Shown piece after piece: positions 6,879-9,567 of a DNA stretch of 9,567 nt. The position numbers and the translations under genes are program-made. The notes under the pieces were generated by a model that saw only the letters and a program-made list of their open reading frames with translations, was not told the DNA's origin and searched no databases. The stretch spans positions 1,062-10,628 of the forward strand of contig DGMY01000046.1 in NCBI GenBank assembly GCA_002388665.1. The letters run 5' to 3'. Position 1 is the first letter of the stretch. Each line of letters starts with the position of its first letter. Origin of the DNA: Opitutia bacterium UBA4506 (GTDB taxonomy: Bacteria > Verrucomicrobiota > Verrucomicrobiia > Opitutales > Puniceicoccaceae).

Positions 6879-8186
6879 CTACCTCGAGAAAAGGTCCGAA
6901 ATATCCACGGGCAGTCCCGTAGCCATTGATTTGTTGGCGGCGATACCGGTTAGAATCGACCAGGCACCGTCCTCATGGCCCGCGGCGCGGCCGAGTGGAT
7001 CGGAGCCGCCCCCCTCAAATACATCTCTCAGTAAGAGCTTGTCGGCGCCTCCGTGGCCGCCGGTGTTACTCTCTTCGATATGAATCTTCCGGGGTTCTCC
7101 CCAGTGGGGTCGGTAGAGAAGTGTGGTGGGTTCGAGAACTTTGTGTTCGGACCCGCCTATTACATTGCGGGAGACATTGTGGTCGGAGTCTTGACCGCTG
7201 ACGTAGGCCTTCTCGGTGACATCAATTTCGATCCGGCCCTTGGTTCCGTTAAAGGCCACCCGATAGCCTTCCCACGGTGAGAATGCGGTGAGGTGGTAGG
7301 TCATCACCGCGCCGTTCTGGTAGCGCACCATCACGCCGATATCATCTTCGATGGAAATCCCGTCGCCGAAGACATTCTGATCGCGGATATAGCCGTCTTC
7401 CGACTCGCAGTTGTAGTAGAGGTCCTTGTGGTGTTGGTCCTCGCTCAGATCCATCGCAAACGGGTCACTTTTGGCGTTTGGATTTCCGGTCGCTCGATAG
7501 TAATTGTGCGATTCGCCCCGCTTTTCGGCGTTGGCCTTCCCATAGAACTTGAGATCACCCATGGCCATGACCGTTCCCGGGCGGCTCTCCAGCCACCAAT
7601 TGACAAGATCGAAATGGTGGGTTGCTTTGTGAACCATTAAGCCACCACTGTTTCGCTTGTCGCGATGCCACCGTCGGAAGTAGTCGGCCCCGTGCTTAGT
7701 GTCGAGCAGCCACTCGAAATGGACCGAGGTGATATCGCCGATCAGACCCTCTTGAAGGAGTTCTTTGACCTTTGAGTTTCTGGGAGCGTACCGATAATTG
7801 AATGTAACCGTGAGATGCTTCCCTGTGCGCTCCTGGGTATCGAGGATGCGGTGACATTTCTCAATGTCGGTGGTCAATGGTTTCTCGGTGATTACATCGC
7901 ATCCAGACTCCATTGCCCGGCAGATAAATTCGTCGTGAGTCCGGTCGATCGTCGTCACGATCACTGTGTCGATGGCTTGCTCCTTGATCATCTTCTCGAA
8001 GTCCGCAGGAGAATAGCTGGGGATCGATAGCTTCTTCTCGGCTTGCCAGGCCTTCATTCGCAGGGAATTGATATCGCACAATGCTGCCAGTTTAGAGTTT
8101 TTCGAATGTTCACCGAGGATGGCATCCCGAAACATGATTGAGCGCACACCCGTCCCGACAATAGCGTAGTTTTTTGAGGATTTCAT
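6879..8186 (-). CDS. Gfo/Idh/MocA-family oxidoreductase, long form
   Basis: This 435-residue NAD(P)-dependent enzyme belongs to the family that oxidises or epimerises sugars, inositols and related polyols. The N-terminal Rossmann domain is about 5-125: VGTGVRSIMF carries the glycine-rich turn at 10-19, D38 ends the second strand, and EKP at 101-103 is the family signature that holds the cofactor and a catalytic lysine. The C-terminal alpha/beta domain contains KATHHFDLVNWW (187-198), matching the active-site H-x-x-D-x-x-x-W pattern through H190, D193 and W197. It is longer than the usual 330-390 residues; the extra length is mostly a charged insertion at about 216-275 and a GGHGGAD stretch at 376-382. 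There is no export signal (MKSSKNYAIVG runs straight into the fold), so it is cytoplasmic. ATG 8186 is a firm start. A divergent AraC gene begins 73 bases away and is the probable regulator. The substrate is unknown. Confidence 0.9.
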   Translation of the reverse strand: MKSSKNYAIVGTGVRSIMFRDAILGEHSKNSKLAALCDINSLRMKAWQAEKKLSIPSYSPADFEKMIKEQAIDTVIVTTIDRTHDEFICRAMESGCDVITEKPLTTDIEKCHRILDTQERTGKHLTVTFNYRYAPRNSKVKELLQEGLIGDITSVHFEWLLDTKHGADYFRRWHRDKRNSGGLMVHKATHHFDLVNWWLESRPGTVMAMGDLKFYGKANAEKRGESHNYYRATGNPNAKSDPFAMDLSEDQHHKDLYYNCESEDGYIRDQNVFGDGISIEDDIGVMVRYQNGAVMTYHLTAFSPWEGYRVAFNGTKGRIEIDVTEKAYVSGQDSDHNVSRNVIGGSEHKVLEPTTLLYRPHWGEPRKIHIEESNTGGHGGADKLLLRDVFEGGGSDPLGRAAGHEDGAWSILTGIAANKSMATGLPVDISDLFSR

Positions 8187-8259
8187 TCTGGAGTGATCAT
8201 CCTACAGTCGCCTTGGATTTACTATTGCAGAAGCATCCAATTTGTGTGCAAAAACGAAC
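8187..8259. promoter_or_regulatory. Divergent promoter/operator region, oxidoreductase and AraC gene
   Basis: The gap between the two divergent starts carries an exact inverted pair, TTGGAT (8213-8218) and ATCCAA (8235-8240), with centres 22 bases apart, close to two helical turns. A near-palindrome, GGAGTGATCATCC (8190-8202), lies next to the oxidoreductase start. TACTAT at 8220-8225 is a possible -10 for the AraC gene but has no good -35. These are reasonable operator candidates, not proven sites. Confidence 0.45.
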
Positions 8260-9060
8260 ATGAGAAGTGGGTTCACCAATCTTAGATACATTTCCTGGGG
8301 GGAGAGGATCTATGGGAAGAAGCCAGTGCTTGCGACTAGTAGGGGCGTTTGGGAATTTCAGTTTATTCTAGGTGGAATGGCAAAACCAACTACGGCGAAT
8401 GAGCACCTCTCGGGAAGTCTTTCGCCGGTTTTGTATGTATTTCATCCGGATTCCGTACATGGGTGGAGCGATGAGCCGGCTGGGGTTTCCGAGGTGTTTG
8501 TTCTTCATTTTCGGGAGGTCCCCGATGAACTGGCGATGTTTGTGAATCCGTCGAAGCATGCGAGTGTGCCACTCTCTCAGGAGAAATTGGATATGATCCT
8601 TCCTCGCCTGAGCCAGTTGAAGAGCAGTGAGGAGCTCTACACGGTACGTGTATCTCTCCTGATTCAGAAACTTTTGATCGAGATGACCGACCTGGCAGTC
8701 GGACAGCGCGAGGAGTCGCATTTTCTCATCAATTCCACCGATAAAGTCGACAGAACGCTCCACTGGATGCTGCAGAACATTCATCACGGCCCGACAGTTG
8801 AGATGGCGGCTCGCGCGGTCGGCGTCTCTCCGACCCACCTCCGCCGTCTCTTTGTCGACGCCGGCCGACTGTCTCCGAAAGCAGAATTGATTCGATTGAA
8901 GATGGAATCGGCGAAGCGGGGCCTACAGGAAGGTTGGACGCAACAATACGTGGCCGACTATCTGGGTTATAGTGACGTCTCAACCTTCGCCCGGGCCTTC
9001 CGCAAAGAGTGCGGTATCCCTCCGGGAGATTGGATCAAGTCGAACCGTCTCGGGCGATAA
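8260..9060 (+). CDS. AraC-family transcriptional regulator
   Basis: From ATG 8260 this is a 266-residue regulator. The first 100 residues are beta-rich and cupin-like, with FHPDSVHGWSDEPAG near 61-75 typical of an AraC sensor pocket. A helical linker follows, then the AraC DNA-binding domain (about 165-262). The two helix-turn-helix motifs are near 179-199 (TVEMAARAVGVSPTHLRRLF) and 228-249 (TQQYVADYLGYSDVSTFARA), and the end FRKECGIPPGDWIKSN fits the family. A TTG at 8242 would add six residues (M-C-A-K-T-N); I prefer the ATG, though neither has a visible ribosome site. It diverges from the Gfo/Idh/MocA gene, its likely target. It is clearly a different subfamily from the AraC protein at 2971-3765, with little similarity outside the HTH domain. 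The ligand is unknown, probably a sugar or sugar acid. Confidence 0.88.
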   Translation: MRSGFTNLRYISWGERIYGKKPVLATSRGVWEFQFILGGMAKPTTANEHLSGSLSPVLYVFHPDSVHGWSDEPAGVSEVFVLHFREVPDELAMFVNPSKHASVPLSQEKLDMILPRLSQLKSSEELYTVRVSLLIQKLLIEMTDLAVGQREESHFLINSTDKVDRTLHWMLQNIHHGPTVEMAARAVGVSPTHLRRLFVDAGRLSPKAELIRLKMESAKRGLQEGWTQQYVADYLGYSDVSTFARAFRKECGIPPGDWIKSNRLGR

Positions 9061-9355
9061 AGACACACCGGAAAAGTATAAATCCCTCCCAGCTTCGTCC
9101 AGGGCTAACAGATTTTCCGTGGTCAACACTCGAAACCAGCGGAGAGAATAGAATCCCAACCCGATCCGAAAAGGACTGACCAAAGCCCGGCTGCGCCGAG
9201 CTACACCCATTCAGGGCTCCGCTTGCCGGGCTCTTCCAGACCTATTGAAGAGACAGCGTGCCTTACATAAGCGAGCGTTGTGTCTGAGCGTTTGGTTGGT
9301 TGGGAATCACGGGCGGTCGAGGGGGACCGAAGGCTGGTTGAAGCATCATACTCTT
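9061..9355. other. Non-coding gap after the second AraC gene
   Basis: No open frame here looks like a gene. A loose inverted pair, CGGAAAA (9069-9075) and TTTTCCG (9113-9119), flanks a 37-base loop just after the AraC stop and could be a weak transcript end. The main structured element is the hairpin at 9184-9232, listed separately. A small stem, CGGTC (9314-9318) with GACCG (9325-9329), is probably chance. The rest shows nothing I can name. Confidence 0.6.
9184..9232. repeat. GC-rich imperfect palindrome (REP-like hairpin)
   Basis: AGCCCGGC (9184-9191) pairs exactly with GCCGGGCT (9225-9232). Inside it GCG and GAGC pair again with CGC and GCTC after a mismatch and a CC bulge. This gives about 15 base pairs around a loop of about 12 bases. 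No T-tract follows, so it does not look like an intrinsic terminator. It resembles scattered intergenic REP-type hairpins, but only one copy is in the window. Confidence 0.55.
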
Positions 9356-9460
9356 GTGGCGTGCAGCTTTAGCAAACGTTGGGGGGGTGTGCGGGCGTAT
9401 GTACCGTCTCGGGGATAGACGGGCTGCCGCCCGGGACCGTTCGCTAAAGCGTCACGCCAC
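9356..9460. repeat. 105-bp palindromic element, copy 1
   Basis: The ends are inverted repeats of 23 bases with three mismatches: the left begins GTGGCGTGCAGCTTTAGC, the right ends GCTAAAGCGTCACGCCAC. The inside is GC-rich and also self-complementary (GCGGGCG near 9391 against CCGCCCG near 9427), so the whole unit can fold as a long hairpin. It has no coding capacity. The layout suits a REP or MITE-like non-autonomous element; no transposase is in view. Copy 2 follows after a 14-base linker, giving a 119-base period. Confidence 0.8.
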
Positions 9461-9474
9461 GGGAGTGGCTTCTT

Positions 9475-9567
9475 GTAGCGTGCAGCTTTAGCAAACGTTT
9501 GGGGTGTGCGGGCGGATGCACCGTCGCGGCGAAAGACGGGCTGCCGCCCGGGATCGTTCGCTAAAGC
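9475..9567. repeat. Palindromic element, copy 2, cut by the window end
   Basis: This copy repeats the element at 9356, two bases shorter in the G-run after the left end, and stops at GCTAAAGC because the window ends; about ten more bases would complete the right arm. Its first 24 bases (9475-9498) are the exact reverse complement of 175-198 and 257-280 in the left-hand minisatellite. More copies may follow beyond the window. Confidence 0.8.

Noticed and set aside
415..9060. The block as a defence island or new multi-gene system.
   Set aside because: All six genes belong to common metabolic or regulatory families with intact active sites. None has nuclease, helicase, toxin or transposase features.
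8980..9210. Minus-strand open frame of 76 codons overlapping the end of the second AraC gene.
   Set aside because: It is antisense to a well-supported HTH domain, shows no recognisable motif, and its 5' end falls in the palindrome at 9184-9232.

Overview
The window is a bacterial chromosomal segment of ordinary gene density: six complete genes between about 415 and 9060, flanked on both sides by repeat-rich non-coding DNA. The gene set (intracellular GH2 beta-mannosidase, two AraC-type regulators with their own divergent promoter regions, a large Gfo/Idh/MocA oxidoreductase, a secreted CubicO-type serine hydrolase, a hexameric-type glutamate dehydrogenase), moderately high GC and start codons without clear Shine-Dalgarno sequences fit a heterotrophic, polysaccharide-using member of the Planctomycetota/Verrucomicrobiota/Chlamydiota group, most likely Verrucomicrobiota of the Opitutae type. 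That assignment is inferred from gene style; there is no marker gene in the window.

Layout. 1-66 shows nothing recognisable. 67-129 is a nine-copy AT-rich heptamer array. 130-409 is a compound minisatellite in which each unit is 54 constant bases plus a variable number of CT-rich heptamers. 415-2874 (minus) is the beta-mannosidase, divergent from an AraC regulator at 2971-3765 (plus). This converges on a secreted beta-lactamase-fold serine hydrolase at 3799-5337 (minus). Upstream of it on the minus strand are glutamate dehydrogenase (5437-6759) and a Gfo/Idh/MocA oxidoreductase (6879-8186). The oxidoreductase is divergent from a second AraC regulator at 8260-9060 (plus). 9061-9355 holds no gene but one strong hairpin. 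9356-9567 carries two tandem copies of a palindromic element about 105 bp long. Its 24-bp end is the inverted counterpart of a stretch inside the left-hand minisatellite.

How the genes may work together. There are two divergent regulator/enzyme pairs: AraC with beta-mannosidase, and AraC with the sugar-type oxidoreductase. Each shares a short intergenic region with inverted repeats, so each regulator probably senses a sugar or derivative and controls its neighbour. The mannosidase would release mannose from beta-mannosides in the cytoplasm, and the oxidoreductase would handle an unknown sugar or polyol with NAD(P). Glutamate dehydrogenase and the serine hydrolase have no obvious tie to this and may simply be neighbours. 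I found no mobile-element gene, CRISPR array, tRNA or rRNA, and no defence-like or clearly new multi-gene system. The most unusual material is the non-coding repeat architecture at both ends.
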